Source of the DNA: Salinicola acroporae
GTDB lineage: Bacteria > Pseudomonadota > Gammaproteobacteria > Pseudomonadales > Halomonadaceae
Length of the DNA: 37,715 bases
Assembly (NCBI RefSeq): GCF_003206615.1
Contig: NZ_PZJW01000023.1
Location: 1 to 37,715 of the forward strand
Direction of reading: 5' to 3'
Shown in pieces: positions 1-8,844 of this stretch. The translations under genes and the position numbers were made by a program. The first letter of the stretch is position 1, and every line of letters starts with the position of its first letter. The notes beneath the pieces were generated by a model. The model had not been told where the DNA came from and ran no database searches. It saw only the letters and a list, made by a program, of their open reading frames with translations.

Positions 1-35
1 GCCGGATGCAGGCCGCCAAGGAGAAGGTCGGCTGA
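1..35 (+). CDS. 3' end of an unidentified upstream gene (partial)
   Basis: The first bases hold an open frame (codons from position 3) that reads RMQAAKEKVG and stops at TGA 33-35. A rho-independent terminator follows 22 bp later, which is what makes a real gene end likely. Too little of the protein is present to name it. Confidence 0.5.
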   Translation, partial: RMQAAKEKVG

Positions 36-57
36 CCGGTACGAGAGCCGCGATTCA

Positions 58-88
58 AGCCCCGCCCGGAGATCCGGCGGGGCTTTTT
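58..88 (+). terminator. Rho-independent terminator of the upstream gene
   Basis: AGCCCCGCC (58-66) pairs with GGCGGGGCT (76-84) and a run of T follows (84-88). The inner bases CGG/CCG extend the stem with one bulge. It closes the partial gene that stops at 35 and separates it from the ffs promoter. Confidence 0.85.
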
Positions 89-182
89 CGTGGCCGGTCG
101 TCTGCTGCCGGTTGGAGAAGAGTGGTCATTTCACGGCGGGCGGTAGAGCCAGGCCTTTTCAGCGTCGGTCGGTGCCTGCCGG

Positions 183-211
183 TTGTCGCAAGGCGATGAC
201 GCTGTTATAGT
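183..211 (+). promoter_or_regulatory. Sigma-70 type promoter for ffs
   Basis: A -35 box TTGTCG (183-188) and a -10 box TATAGT (206-211) are separated by exactly 17 bp. The predicted start near 218 would give ffs a 5' leader of about 74 nt, to be removed by RNA processing. In E. coli the 4.5S RNA precursor also carries a 5' leader, cut by RNase P. The role is inferred from position. Confidence 0.6.
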
Positions 212-291
212 GCCGCTCGCTCGGCAACGTCTTGATGAAACAGACTTTGTCGACCTTCGATTTCATCCATGTCGTGGATGTGTCGAGTTAC

Positions 292-403
292 GGTGGCCCT
301 TACCGGTCCTCCCGCAACGCTAAACCGCAAACCCCGCCAGGCCCGGAAGGGAGCAACGGTAGTGGTGGCCGCGTGTGCCGGGATGTGGCTGGTCGGGGCC
401 GCC
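292..403 (+). ncRNA. ffs: Signal recognition particle RNA (4.5S, small bacterial type)
   Basis: This is the RNA scaffold of the bacterial signal recognition particle; it binds Ffh and targets nascent membrane proteins to FtsY and SecYEG. The conserved Ffh-binding domain IV is at about 336-358, with a GGAA tetraloop at 345-348 and the flanking asymmetric loop bases. The block TCCTCCCGCAACGCTA (307-322) and the strand GTGTGCCGGGATGTGGCT (373-390) match the E. coli 4.5S pattern. The ends pair as GGTGGCCC (292-299) with GGGCCGCC (396-403), giving about 112 nt (E. coli 114). It lies directly upstream of dnaX, an arrangement also known in Pseudomonas. The exact mature ends are inferred from the terminal helix. 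Confidence 0.95.
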
Positions 404-493
404 TCCATTTTGGGCCCGACATCGATGGGCGTCGTCGATGTCACGGCGGTCCGAAAGTCGTTTCCTCCTGCCTCGTCACGCTTCTGCCGACCC

Positions 494-502
494 TGCTAGA
501 AT
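494..502 (+). promoter_or_regulatory. Possible extended -10 promoter for dnaX
   Basis: TGCTAGAAT (494-502) is an extended -10 element (TG, one base, TAGAAT) between ffs and dnaX. There is no good -35 box at the usual distance, as is common for extended -10 promoters. It would give dnaX a leader of about 107 nt and expression independent of ffs. A small hairpin, TCCGA/TCGGA at 504-519, would sit at the start of that leader. Confidence 0.4.
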
Positions 503-615
503 GGTCCGATTATCGTCGGATATCGATGCTGGCATCGAGGTTTTCGGTCGCGCCCGCACCGTCTCTCAACGATCACGTCCAGCCGCGAACCTACCTGCGA
601 GGAGTATCGCGCCGC

Positions 616-2937
616 ATGAGTTATCAGGTTCTGGCCCGCAAATGGCGCCCGCGTACCTTTCACGAGCTGATCGGCCAGGAGCATGTCAGCCGTGCGCTGG
701 TCAATGCGCTCGACCAGGGCCGGCTGCACCACGCTTATCTGTTTACCGGTACGCGAGGCGTCGGCAAGACGACACTGGCCCGGATTCTCGCCAAGTGTCT
801 CAACTGCGAGCAGGGGGTGAGTTCGCAGCCTTGCGGCCAGTGCGAAACCTGTCGCGATATCGATAACGGTCGCTTCGTCGACCTGATCGAGGTCGATGCC
901 GCCTCGCGGACCAAGGTGGAAGATACCCGCGAGCTACTGGACAACGTTCAGTACGCGCCGACCCAGGGGCGTTACAAGGTGTACCTCATCGACGAGGTGC
1001 ACATGCTGTCGACGCATAGTTTCAACGCGCTGCTCAAGACGCTGGAAGAGCCGCCGCCGCACGTCAAGTTCCTGCTGGCGACGACGGATCCCCAGAAGCT
1101 GCCGGTGACGGTGCTGTCGCGCTGCCTGCAGTTCACGCTCAAGAACATGCCGCCGGAGCGGGTCGTCGAGCATCTGACCCGGGTGCTGGAGGCCGAACAG
1201 GTCGCTTTCGAGCCGCAGGCGCTGTGGCTGCTCGGCAAGGCTGCCGACGGCTCGATGCGCGACGCCATGAGCCTGACCGACCAGGCCATCGCGTTCGGGC
1301 AGGGCGAAGTGCGCCGTGAGGATGTGGCCGCCATGCTCGGCACGCTGGATCATGCGCATCTGATTGCCCTCGCCCAGGCCCTGGCGGACGTCGACGCCGA
1401 GCGACTGCTGGCCGAAGTGGCGGCACTGGCCGAGCAGGGGCCGGATTTTGCCGGTGTGCTCGACGAGTTGTCAGGGCTGATGCACCGTCTGGCCATCGCC
1501 CAGATGGTGCCCTCGGCCCTGGACAATGGCCATGGCGATCGCGAGGAACTGCTGTCACTGGCCGGCCGGTTCACCGCCGAGGACGTCCAGCTCTACTACC
1601 AGATCGCCCTGCAGGGGCGCGGCGACATCGACAACGCGCCGGACACGCGCTCGGCGGTCGAGATGACGCTGTTGCGGATGCTGGCCTTTCGTCCCCAGGG
1701 AGTGCCGACACCGCCGCAGACCGAACTGCCGCTGCGCGGGAATCCGCAGGGCGAGAATGATGGCGGTGGCGACGCCCGGCGCGAGGCGCGCGTTGGGGAG
1801 GCCGTTGCGGGAGGCGCGCGGGCCGAGGGTGCCGCGCAGGGCGAACCGATGGCCTCGGCGGCCAGCACTACGGCTTCGGGGCTGGTGGCTTCGGGATCGA
1901 CGGCACCGGAACCGACGAGCGTAAATCCTGACGAGCCGGTTTCGCATGAACCGCCATCCGCGATCGATCAACGACCGGTCGAGCCGGTTGCTTCATCCCC
2001 GGCTGCCGTCGAGCCGCCAGCGGATGACCGTCCGCCCTGGTCGGTCGATGCCGAGGCGGCTGATGCGCCACAGCAGCCGGCGCCAGCGGCCGAGGGATCG
2101 ACGTCATGGGAGCCGTGGGCGGCGGAATCGTCCTCACCCGCGGATTCCTCTACCCCTGGCGTGGACGCCGGCGATGTCGGCGGCAGCGGTTTCAGCGGCA
2201 ATGATGGACCCGGCAGCGAGATCGATTTCGACAGCGACGCCGATCTGCAGGGTGACGCCTACGCCTGGGCGGAACAGTCGAGTGTCTCTCGCGGCGAGTC
2301 GCTGGCGGCGTTTCCCACTAGCCATGAGCCGGTGCCGGCGTCATCGGTCGACCCGAATGCGTCATCCGCGCCTCCGGCCGACATGCCTTCCGAGCTCGAT
2401 GCCGCCGGGATCGAGTCGTCCGGGCCGACGTCGCCCGCGATCGCCGTCGAGACGCCGCCGGCAGCCGTCAGCGCTGGGGAGTCGTCAGCTCCGGCGGTCA
2501 TCGACGAGTCGCCTGACCCCGCCGGGGCGGCCGCCGCGACGATACCGTTGACGCATGACCTCTGGCTCGAGCGCTTCGATCGGCTCGACATCGGTGGTCT
2601 TACCCGCAACCTCGCGGCGCACTGCGTCATCGACAGCGACGACGGTCACGTGCTTCACGTCACGCTGGACCCCGGACAGTCTGCGATGCTGTCGGAGCTG
2701 CATGTCGATCGCATTACCAAGGCGCTGGCGGGTATCGGTTACGCGCGCCGTCTCGAGGTCAACGTCGCCGAACTGGACGGTTCGCGCGAAACGGCCAAGG
2801 CCAGACGCGACCGCGAGGCTCGCGAGCGTCATGCCCGCGCCGTTGAAGCGTTGCGGGTCGACCCACATATTCAGGAACTGGAGGCGCAATTCGGCGCCCG
2901 CCTGATCGAAGAGAGCGTCACCGCCGACCGCGTGTGA
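616..2937 (+). CDS. dnaX: DNA polymerase III subunit tau (and possibly gamma)
   Basis: This is the ATPase of the clamp loader, which loads the beta clamp and, as tau, ties the polymerase core to the DnaB helicase. The 773-residue protein begins [12 protein letters not shown], the typical DnaX start, with GGAG at 601-604. Longer frames reaching back to 232 would run through ffs and are rejected. The AAA+ part has Walker A GTRGVGKT (45-52), zinc cysteines C64, C73, C76 and C79, Walker B LIDEVHM (124-130) and a TTD sensor. The collar domain ends near residue 360. Then comes a very long low-complexity linker rich in Ala, Pro, Ser, Glu and Asp (about 361-640), and a tau domain V that binds the alpha subunit (about 643-773). 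The linker explains why it is longer than the E. coli protein (643). It leads the dnaX-ybaB-recR operon. Confidence 0.97.
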   Translation: MSYQVLARKWRPRTFHELIGQEHVSRALVNALDQGRLHHAYLFTGTRGVGKTTLARILAKCLNCEQGVSSQPCGQCETCRDIDNGRFVDLIEVDAASRTKVEDTRELLDNVQYAPTQGRYKVYLIDEVHMLSTHSFNALLKTLEEPPPHVKFLLATTDPQKLPVTVLSRCLQFTLKNMPPERVVEHLTRVLEAEQVAFEPQALWLLGKAADGSMRDAMSLTDQAIAFGQGEVRREDVAAMLGTLDHAHLIALAQALADVDAERLLAEVAALAEQGPDFAGVLDELSGLMHRLAIAQMVPSALDNGHGDREELLSLAGRFTAEDVQLYYQIALQGRGDIDNAPDTRSAVEMTLLRMLAFRPQGVPTPPQTELPLRGNPQGENDGGGDARREARVGEAVAGGARAEGAAQGEPMASAASTTASGLVASGSTAPEPTSVNPDEPVSHEPPSAIDQRPVEPVASSPAAVEPPADDRPPWSVDAEAADAPQQPAPAAEGSTSWEPWAAESSSPADSSTPGVDAGDVGGSGFSGNDGPGSEIDFDSDADLQGDAYAWAEQSSVSRGESLAAFPTSHEPVPASSVDPNASSAPPADMPSELDAAGIESSGPTSPAIAVETPPAAVSAGESSAPAVIDESPDPAGAAAATIPLTHDLWLERFDRLDIGGLTRNLAAHCVIDSDDGHVLHVTLDPGQSAMLSELHVDRITKALAGIGYARRLEVNVAELDGSRETAKARRDREARERHARAVEALRVDPHIQELEAQFGARLIEESVTADRV

Positions 2938-2987
2938 CGCTCGCCAACGACCCCAGTCTCGACAATCGCATCTCGAAGGAGTTCGTC

Positions 2988-3314
2988 ATGTTCAAGGGTG
3001 GCATGGGTGGCCTGATGAAACAGGCCCAGGAAATGCAGGAAAAGATGCAGCAGGTGCAGGAAGAGATCGCCCAGATGGAAGTCTCGGGCGAAGCTGGCGC
3101 CGGTATGATCAAGGTCACCATGAATGGCCGTCATGACGTCAGCCGGGTCGAGATCGATCCGTCCCTGATGCAGGAAGACAAGGAACTGCTGGAAGATCTG
3201 CTGGCCGCCGCCGTCAACGACGCGTCGCGCAAGGTAGAGACCCAGTCCAAGGCGAGGATGGAAGAGGTCTCTTCCGGACTCAACCTGCCTCCCGGGATGA
3301 AGATGCCGTTCTGA
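2988..3314 (+). CDS. ybaB: Nucleoid-associated protein, YbaB/EbfC family
   Basis: This is a small DNA-binding dimer of the nucleoid; homologues bind DNA with little specificity and are linked to recombination and repair by their fixed place next to recR. The 108-residue protein starts [20 protein letters not shown], the conserved helix of the family, and carries the [14 protein letters not shown] strand segment. The start at 2988 is chosen because AAGGAG (2976-2981) lies 6 bp upstream; an earlier start at 2934 has no such support and gives an atypical tail. It lies 50 bp after dnaX, and its stop overlaps the recR start by one base (TGATG), so the two are probably translationally coupled. Confidence 0.95.
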   Translation: MFKGGMGGLMKQAQEMQEKMQQVQEEIAQMEVSGEAGAGMIKVTMNGRHDVSRVEIDPSLMQEDKELLEDLLAAAVNDASRKVETQSKARMEEVSSGLNLPPGMKMPF

Positions 3315-3919
3315 TGAGTTTCTCACCGCTGGTCGAGCAACTGCTGGAGAGCCTGCGCGTGCTGCCGGGCGTGGGGCCCAAGACGGCGCAGCGGATGGCG
3401 TTGCATCTGCTGGAGCGGGAGCGCGATGGTGGGCGTCGGCTGGCTCAGTCGTTGACCGAAGCGATCGAGCGGGTTGGCTACTGCGAGCGGTGTCGAACCC
3501 TGACCGAGGAGACCCTGTGCGGTGTCTGCCAGGATCCGCGTCGCGACTCGGCGCTGCTGTGCGTGGTCGAGTCGCCGGCGGACATGCTGGCGATCGAGCA
3601 GGCCGGTGGCTACCGAGGCCAGTACTTCGTCCTGCATGGTCACCTCTCGCCACTCGACGGCATCGGGCCCGACGATATCGGTCTCGACCAGTTGGAAGCA
3701 CGACTCGCCCAGGAGACCGTCAGCGAGATCATCCTGGCGACCAATCCCACCGTGGAAGGCGAGGCGACCGCCCATTACATCGCGGAGCACCTGGTCGGGC
3801 GAGAAGCGAGGCTCTCGCGACTGGCCTATGGTGTGCCCATGGGTGGCGAGCTGGAGTATGTCGATGGCGGCACGCTCAGCCGGGCATTTCAAGGGCGCCA
3901 GCCGTTCTCTTCCGAGTGA
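3314..3919 (+). CDS. recR: Recombination mediator protein RecR
   Basis: RecR works with RecF and RecO to load RecA onto gapped single-stranded DNA. The 201-residue protein has an N-terminal helix-hairpin-helix (about 11-30, [16 protein letters not shown]), a four-cysteine zinc finger (C57, C60, C69, C72) and a Toprim domain from about residue 80 ([15 protein letters not shown]), with the downstream motif [15 protein letters not shown]. Length is normal for the family (E. coli 201). It starts inside the ybaB stop codon and ends one base before a strong hairpin, so it is the last gene of the dnaX operon. Confidence 0.97.
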   Translation: MSFSPLVEQLLESLRVLPGVGPKTAQRMALHLLERERDGGRRLAQSLTEAIERVGYCERCRTLTEETLCGVCQDPRRDSALLCVVESPADMLAIEQAGGYRGQYFVLHGHLSPLDGIGPDDIGLDQLEARLAQETVSEIILATNPTVEGEATAHYIAEHLVGREARLSRLAYGVPMGGELEYVDGGTLSRAFQGRQPFSSE

Positions 3920-3965
3920 AGCCTGGTCGCGGCAGGAATTGCTGCCGCGACCAGGCTCTCTTCTT
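3920..3965 (+). terminator. Strong hairpin terminator after recR
   Basis: AGCCTGGTCGCGGCAG (3920-3935) and CTGCCGCGACCAGGCT (3942-3957) form a perfect 16-bp stem with a 6-base loop, followed by the pyrimidine-rich tail CTCTTCTT. It starts directly after the recR stop codon and separates the dnaX operon from rnd. Confidence 0.85.
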
Positions 3966-4005
3966 TCGTATCGCAGGGCCACGTCCGTGGCCGCAAGGAA
4001 TCTGA

Positions 4006-5127
4006 ATGAGCGTTGACTATTCGCTATGTTGGGTCGACACCCCGGAAGGGTTGCAGGCCGCTTACGAGGCGCTGGCCGAGGCGGATGTCGTGGCGCTGGA
4101 TACCGAGTTCTTCCGGGAGACCACCTTCTTCCCCGTGCCGGCGTTGATTCAACTGACGGCTGGAGAAACGGTGTACCTGATCGACCCGCAGGCAGTGGCG
4201 CCCAGCGAGGCATTCCAGCGCCTGCTGGACGGAGGGCCGTTGAAGCTGATCCACGCCTGTGGCGAGGACCTGGACGTGTTGGCGCTGTGGGCCGGCGTGA
4301 CGGTGGCGCCGCTGGTCGACACCCAGATCGCCGAGTCTTTCCTCGGCAGCGATCCGGCAATCGGTTACCGGCGGCTGGTCGCCCGACGCTGCGACGTCGA
4401 CCTGCCCAAGGAGGAGACTCGCTCGAACTGGCTGGAGCGTCCGCTGACGCCGGCTCAGCTCGAATATGCGGCGCTGGACGTGGTGTTCCTTCCCGCCATC
4501 TGGGAAGGTCAGTCTCGTGAGCTGGTCGAGTCGGGGCGGGCAGAATGGCTAGAGGAAGAGTGCGCGGCGTTGAGCCGCGGGCACGAGGCGGGCGCCGATC
4601 AATGGTATGCCCGGCACCGTCAGTTGTGGCGGCTGAAGCCGCGCCAGATCGAGGCCTACCGCGAACTCACTGCATGGCGGGAAGTGGAAATACGGCGTCG
4701 CGACGTCCCGCGCGGCTGGCTGGTCAAGGACGCCGTGCTGTTCGCGGTCGCCGAGGCCATGCCTCAGAATCGCTACGAGTTGGCGGCCGTCGAAGGTGTC
4801 ACCCCCAGCCTGGTCAAGCGCGAAGGCGACACCTTGCTGGCACTGGTCAAGGCCGCGCAGCACCAGGATGAATCGGCGCTCTGCGAACCGCTGCCGGTGC
4901 CGACCTCGCCCCCGTTCAAGCGCCGCCTCAAGGCGCTGAAGCAGGTCGTCCAGGCCCATGCCGAGGCGCTTGGCATCGCCCCGGAGCGACTCGCCAACCG
5001 GGCGGAGATGGAGGCGATCGTCAACGCCCATCTCAAGGGGGATATGCTGCCATTGCCGACCGGATGGCGCGGACGTGAGCTTTCGGCCGACTGGGAACGG
5101 GCGCTGGCTGAACAGGAGGCGGCGTGA
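4006..5127 (+). CDS. rnd: Ribonuclease D
   Basis: This is a 3'-5' exoribonuclease that trims the 3' ends of tRNA precursors and other stable RNAs. The 373-residue protein has the DEDDy exonuclease fold: ExoI D32 and E34 in LDTEFF, ExoII D88 in HACGEDLDVL, and ExoIII Y154/D158 in EYAALDVVFL. An HRDC domain follows at about 205-290 (RHRQLWRLKPRQIEAYRELT onwards), with a C-terminal helical tail. Length matches E. coli RNase D (375). AAGGAA sits 6 bp before the ATG. Its stop codon overlaps the start of ycgL, so the two genes are cotranscribed. Confidence 0.96.
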   Translation: MSVDYSLCWVDTPEGLQAAYEALAEADVVALDTEFFRETTFFPVPALIQLTAGETVYLIDPQAVAPSEAFQRLLDGGPLKLIHACGEDLDVLALWAGVTVAPLVDTQIAESFLGSDPAIGYRRLVARRCDVDLPKEETRSNWLERPLTPAQLEYAALDVVFLPAIWEGQSRELVESGRAEWLEEECAALSRGHEAGADQWYARHRQLWRLKPRQIEAYRELTAWREVEIRRRDVPRGWLVKDAVLFAVAEAMPQNRYELAAVEGVTPSLVKREGDTLLALVKAAQHQDESALCEPLPVPTSPPFKRRLKALKQVVQAHAEALGIAPERLANRAEMEAIVNAHLKGDMLPLPTGWRGRELSADWERALAEQEAA

Positions 5128-5414
5128 TGGATGCCTCCCGGCTGATTTGCGAGGTGGTCAAGAGTTCGCGGCGAGACGAGATGTATCTCTATCTCGACAA
5201 GGCCCAGGGCATGGCGCCGGTGCCGCAGGCACTACGTGAACGGTTCGGGCCGCCCATCGCGGTGATGACGCTGCTGCTGAGGGCCGAGCGGCCATTGGCG
5301 CGCGTCGACGTGGTCAAGGTCATGGCGGCGATCCGCGACCAGGGCTTCTATCTGCAGATGCCGCCGGCCAAGGATCCGGAGATGCTGGATCTGTTCACGC
5401 CGCGGGGAGAGTGA
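5127..5414 (+). CDS. ycgL: YcgL domain protein
   Basis: This is a small conserved gammaproteobacterial protein of unknown function, usually found near ycgN and often near rnd or minC. The 95-residue product opens MDASRLICEVVKSSRRDEMY and contains the YLYLDK and GFYLQMPPAKDPEMLDL segments typical of the family. ATG 5127 is chosen over GTG 5124 because AGGAGG (5114-5119) lies 7 bp upstream and the ATG overlaps the rnd stop (TGATG). No catalytic motif or membrane segment is visible. Confidence 0.9.
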   Translation: MDASRLICEVVKSSRRDEMYLYLDKAQGMAPVPQALRERFGPPIAVMTLLLRAERPLARVDVVKVMAAIRDQGFYLQMPPAKDPEMLDLFTPRGE

Positions 5415-5474
5415 TGGGGCGTGCCATATTCCCGCGGCGAGGGTGCGGCGAGGATTACCGGGGCGGAGGTCGAT

Positions 5475-5930
5475 ATGCGTGATCGATTCTGGGAGCGCTT
5501 TTCCCTCGAGGAACTGACCCAGCAAGAGTGGGAGGCGCTCTGCGACGGGTGTGGCAAGTGCTGTCTGGTCAAGATGGAAGATGCCGACACCGGAGATGTC
5601 GCGACGCTGAACGTGGCGTGCCGCCTGCTGGACATCGGCAGTTGCCGTTGCAGCGACTACGAGAACCGTTTCGAGAAAGTGCCCGAGTGCACCCAGTTGA
5701 GCCTGCAGAACCTCGACGAGTTCCACTGGTTGCCTCACAGCTGCGCCTATCGTCGTCTCTCCGAAGGGCGCAAGCTGGCCAGTTGGCATCCGCTACGAAG
5801 CGGTGACGATCGTCGCATGCACGAGCGCCGGATGAGCGTGCGCCATTTTGCGGTCAGTGAAACCGATGTCGACGAGGCCGACTACGAGGCCCACATCATC
5901 GATATCATCCCGCTCGACGACCAGCGCTGA
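5475..5930 (+). CDS. ycgN: YcgN family cysteine-cluster protein (UPF0260)
   Basis: This is a conserved protein with a zinc- or iron-chelating cysteine cluster; the biochemical function is unknown. The 151-residue product carries CDGCGKCC near its N-terminus (C23, C26, C29, C30) and further cysteines in CRLLDIGSCRC and in PECTQL, the pattern of the family that binds a metal or Fe-S centre. Length agrees with E. coli YcgN (about 150). The start is set at 5475 because GGAGG (5465-5469) is 5 bp upstream; an in-frame GTG at 5421 is less likely. It follows ycgL by 60 bp, the same neighbourhood as in E. coli. Confidence 0.92.
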   Translation: MRDRFWERFSLEELTQQEWEALCDGCGKCCLVKMEDADTGDVATLNVACRLLDIGSCRCSDYENRFEKVPECTQLSLQNLDEFHWLPHSCAYRRLSEGRKLASWHPLRSGDDRRMHERRMSVRHFAVSETDVDEADYEAHIIDIIPLDDQR

Positions 5931-5976
5931 ACGCGAGCGGGTATATCTCCCATCGACCGATGCGCCGCCCGCAGCG

Positions 5977-8046
5977 CTATTTTTCGGCAAGTCCCAGTGA
6001 CCACAGAATGAAGGCGTCCTGACGGGCATTGTCCCGCCAGGCCTTGAATCGGCCCGATGCCCCGCCATGTCCGGCCGCCATGTCGGTGCGCAACAGTACC
6101 GGCCCCCGGGCACTGCCCAATTCGGTCACGCGCGCGTAGAGCTTGGCCGGTTCCCAGTAAGGTACCCGCGAATCGTGCCAGCTCCCCTGCAGCAGCATGC
6201 TGGGGTAGGGCTGGGCGGTCAGGTTGTCGAGCGGCGAATAATCGCGGATGCGTCGGCGTGCGGCGGGCTCATCCGGATTGCCCCACTCGGTATACTCCGC
6301 CGTAGTGAGAGGGAGGTCGGGATTCTCCATCGTCCGCAGCACGTCGACGAAGGGGACGTCGAGCACGGCGGCGCAGAAGGCTTCCGGCTCCATGTTGAGG
6401 CTGGCCCCCACCAGCAGGCCGCCGGCGCTGGCGCCGTAGGCCGCTACCCGGTTCGGGTCCGACAGGCCTTCGGCGACCAGGGCATGACGCGCTGCCAGGA
6501 AGTCCCTGAAGCTGTTCTCCTTGTGCTCGAGCTTGCCCGCCAGGTACCAGGGCTCGCCGCGATCGCCGCCGCCGCGTACGTGGGCGACCGCGAACGCGAC
6601 GCCCCGGGAGAGTAGTTCCAGGCGCGCGATCGAGAACCAGGGGTCGAGGACCTCGCCATAGGCGCCATAGCCATAGAGCAGTGTCGGCATCGGCGCCTTG
6701 CCCAGGTCGTCGGCTCTGGCCACCACCGAAACGGGAATGCGCTCTCCATCGTGGCCCTCTGCCCATAGCCTTTGGCAGATCAGGTCCTGGGGCTGAAGAT
6801 CACCATATAGCGGCTGCGTCTTGAGAACGCGCTGCTCGCCGCTGTCCAGGTCATGTTCGATCCATCGTACCGGCAGGGTGAACGACTCCTCGCGCAGGTG
6901 AAGCTTGCGGGTATGGAAGTCGGGTGTGTCGCCAAGCGCGAGGCTGCAGGGGGCCTCGGGCAGCGGGAGCCGCGAGCCCGGCGGCGCCTCCTGCCGCCGG
7001 GCGTCCTCCTCCGATGGCCCGTCGTCCGGGAGTTCGACGACGCGCAGGTACACCTGGGCTTCGTGGTGGTCACGCTCGGTGATCACCAGGCCCCAAGCGA
7101 AGGCGTCGATGCCCTCCAGAGTGACGTCTTCGCGATGCGGTATCAGGGGGGTCCAGCTCGACGGCCGAGACGTCGGGGCGGTGTCCAGGCGGAAGTGAGA
7201 GGCATCGCGATTGTGGAGCACGTAGAAGGTGTCGTCGCGGTGATCCAGGCCGTATTCGACCCCCGCCTCCCGCGGGCGCACGCACCGGGGCGGAGTGCCG
7301 GGCGCGTCAGCCGGTATCAGGTGGCATTCGGCGGTGTCCTTGGAGGCCGTCTCCAGGATCAGCCATCGGCGAGAGCGCGTCTTGCCCAGGCCCACCCAGA
7401 ATTCGACATCGGTCTCCTCGAAGATCTTCTGGCAGTGGTCGTCGCCAGGCCGTAGCAGCCATACGCTGGCGGGGCGCTGCGTGGCATCGTAGCGAGTGAA
7501 CAGCAGCGTGCGGTTGTCCTCCGCCCATACGAGGTCCGGGCCAATGCGACGACGCAGGCGGGCCGGCTCACCATCCGGTAGCCGTTTCAGATAGAGGTCG
7601 AAGTATTCGTTGCCGCTGACATCCTCTGTCCAGGCAAGCCACTGTTCGTCCGACGAGATCGCCATGTCGCCCAGCTCGAGGAAGTCGTGGGCCTTCGAGC
7701 GCGACTCGATGTCCAGCAGCAATTCCGGCTCGGCCTCTTCGGCTATCGGCTGTCGCCACCATCGCGGATAGTCCGCGTCGCCGGCCGTTTCGCTCCAGTA
7801 GCGGAAACGCTCCAGCGCCATGGGCAGTCCGACCACCCTGAGTTCCCGCCGCGCTAGGTGGCCTTCGTAGAGAGCGTCCTCCAGCGCCGCGAGGGGGGAG
7901 AAGAATGCATCGCTCTCGCGATTGGCGGCGCGCAGGAATGCCTTGACCTGAGGGTCGTCGCGTGACTCCAGCCAGTGCCAGTCGGGGTCATCGTCACGGC
8001 GAAAGTGAACGGCGGGGAGCGCTTGGGTCGTCTGCGAGCGGGACAT
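5977..8046 (-). CDS. ptrB: Oligopeptidase B (protease II), S9A family
   Basis: This is a cytoplasmic serine peptidase that cuts short peptides after Arg or Lys. The 689-residue protein has the prolyl-oligopeptidase layout: an N-terminal segment and seven-bladed propeller (about 1-420), then an alpha/beta hydrolase domain. The catalytic residues are Ser540 in GASAGG, Asp625 in GSWHDSRVPYWEP and His660 in AAGHGGASGR; all are present and spaced as in E. coli PtrB (686 residues). Further family marks are LLYGYGAYG and HVRGGGDRGEPWY. It is transcribed alone on the minus strand, convergent with ycgN and divergent from the next membrane gene. The Shine-Dalgarno-like AAGGA lies rather far (about 14 bp) from the start. 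There is no signal peptide. Confidence 0.95.
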   Translation of the reverse strand: MSRSQTTQALPAVHFRRDDDPDWHWLESRDDPQVKAFLRAANRESDAFFSPLAALEDALYEGHLARRELRVVGLPMALERFRYWSETAGDADYPRWWRQPIAEEAEPELLLDIESRSKAHDFLELGDMAISSDEQWLAWTEDVSGNEYFDLYLKRLPDGEPARLRRRIGPDLVWAEDNRTLLFTRYDATQRPASVWLLRPGDDHCQKIFEETDVEFWVGLGKTRSRRWLILETASKDTAECHLIPADAPGTPPRCVRPREAGVEYGLDHRDDTFYVLHNRDASHFRLDTAPTSRPSSWTPLIPHREDVTLEGIDAFAWGLVITERDHHEAQVYLRVVELPDDGPSEEDARRQEAPPGSRLPLPEAPCSLALGDTPDFHTRKLHLREESFTLPVRWIEHDLDSGEQRVLKTQPLYGDLQPQDLICQRLWAEGHDGERIPVSVVARADDLGKAPMPTLLYGYGAYGEVLDPWFSIARLELLSRGVAFAVAHVRGGGDRGEPWYLAGKLEHKENSFRDFLAARHALVAEGLSDPNRVAAYGASAGGLLVGASLNMEPEAFCAAVLDVPFVDVLRTMENPDLPLTTAEYTEWGNPDEPAARRRIRDYSPLDNLTAQPYPSMLLQGSWHDSRVPYWEPAKLYARVTELGSARGPVLLRTDMAAGHGGASGRFKAWRDNARQDAFILWSLGLAEK

Positions 8047-8274
8047 GGGGCTTTGCGGGATCCTTGCGGGCTAAGGCTGTCGGTGAAACGGGCGTCATCT
8101 GCCCGAGGCTTGCGCTGGAGGCGGTGTGCCGGGCCCGACTTGCGAATCTCCGCAGGCGTGGCCGGGGCGCGCCGGCATGACGTCGAATCACGCATCCGAT
8201 GGCGCAGGTGCGGCTGTGCTTTGACTGGTTGGAGTGTACCATGTGGCAAATCGTATGAATCGAGAGTCATTACC

Positions 8275-8754
8275 ATGCTGTTTTCCGATTCGCTGCCGCA
8301 GCTCTGGCTGAGTTACGGGGTACTTTCTCTGATCGTTCTGGTGACCGGTTATCTGGCGGTGCGCTGGATACCGCTGCTACCGCGTCTGATTCTGGTCGGT
8401 GTCGTCGCTGGTGGGTTATGGATGGTAGCGCCGTTCTCGTTGCCGCTGCTGCAGCCGGGGGAAACCTACTCCGGCCTTGCCCCGGCCATCGTGGTGATGG
8501 CTGTCGGGGTCATCCAGCATGATGGCGGTCAGGTTGCCGGCGCGATGCCACTGCTGCTGGTCGGCGCTGTGATCGGTGCCGCCCTGGGACTGGGTGCCTG
8601 GCGTCTGCTGCGTCGCCGCCATGACAATGCCGATGGCGGGTCTGGCCAGGGCCGGAAGACAGGGCGGCCGACAGGTTCCGCGGCACGGGCGTCCGGCAAG
8701 CGTGGCGACGCTCATGGCAAGCCGGATGGCCGCCGCGAGCCGGTGGTCAACTGA
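8275..8754 (+). CDS. Uncharacterised small membrane protein
   Basis: The function is not recognised. The 159-residue product from ATG 8275 (weak ribosome site GAGAG upstream) has two adjoining hydrophobic segments at about residues 12-58 (YGVLSLIVLVTGYLAVRW, then LILVGVVAGGLWMVA). Another hydrophobic stretch at about 70-80 is possible. A further segment lies at about 93-112 (MPLLLVGAVIGAALGLGAW), followed by RRR. The last 45 or so residues are hydrophilic, glycine- and lysine/arginine-rich and probably disordered in the cytoplasm. It lies 90 bp upstream of a membrane-anchored vWA protein on the same strand, so the two may act together. Similar proteins probably exist in relatives, but I cannot assign a family. 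Confidence 0.75.
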   Translation: MLFSDSLPQLWLSYGVLSLIVLVTGYLAVRWIPLLPRLILVGVVAGGLWMVAPFSLPLLQPGETYSGLAPAIVVMAVGVIQHDGGQVAGAMPLLLVGAVIGAALGLGAWRLLRRRHDNADGGSGQGRKTGRPTGSAARASGKRGDAHGKPDGRREPVVN

Positions 8755-8844
8755 TCCTCTGGGCCCAAGGGCTGTCCACCGATATTGCTGGACGAGGATG
8801 TCGTCATCTCGTTCTCGGCATGTGTTTCGACAAGGAAGCGAGAG

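Noticed and set aside
232-615. N-terminal extension of dnaX to 901 residues
   Set aside because: It crosses the SRP RNA gene, has no homology to DnaX, and the normal start [10 protein letters not shown] at 616 has a ribosome site.
3323-4360. A 345-codon minus-strand frame over recR and rnd
   Set aside because: It spans two confirmed genes and the terminator hairpin between them; it is an antisense shadow.
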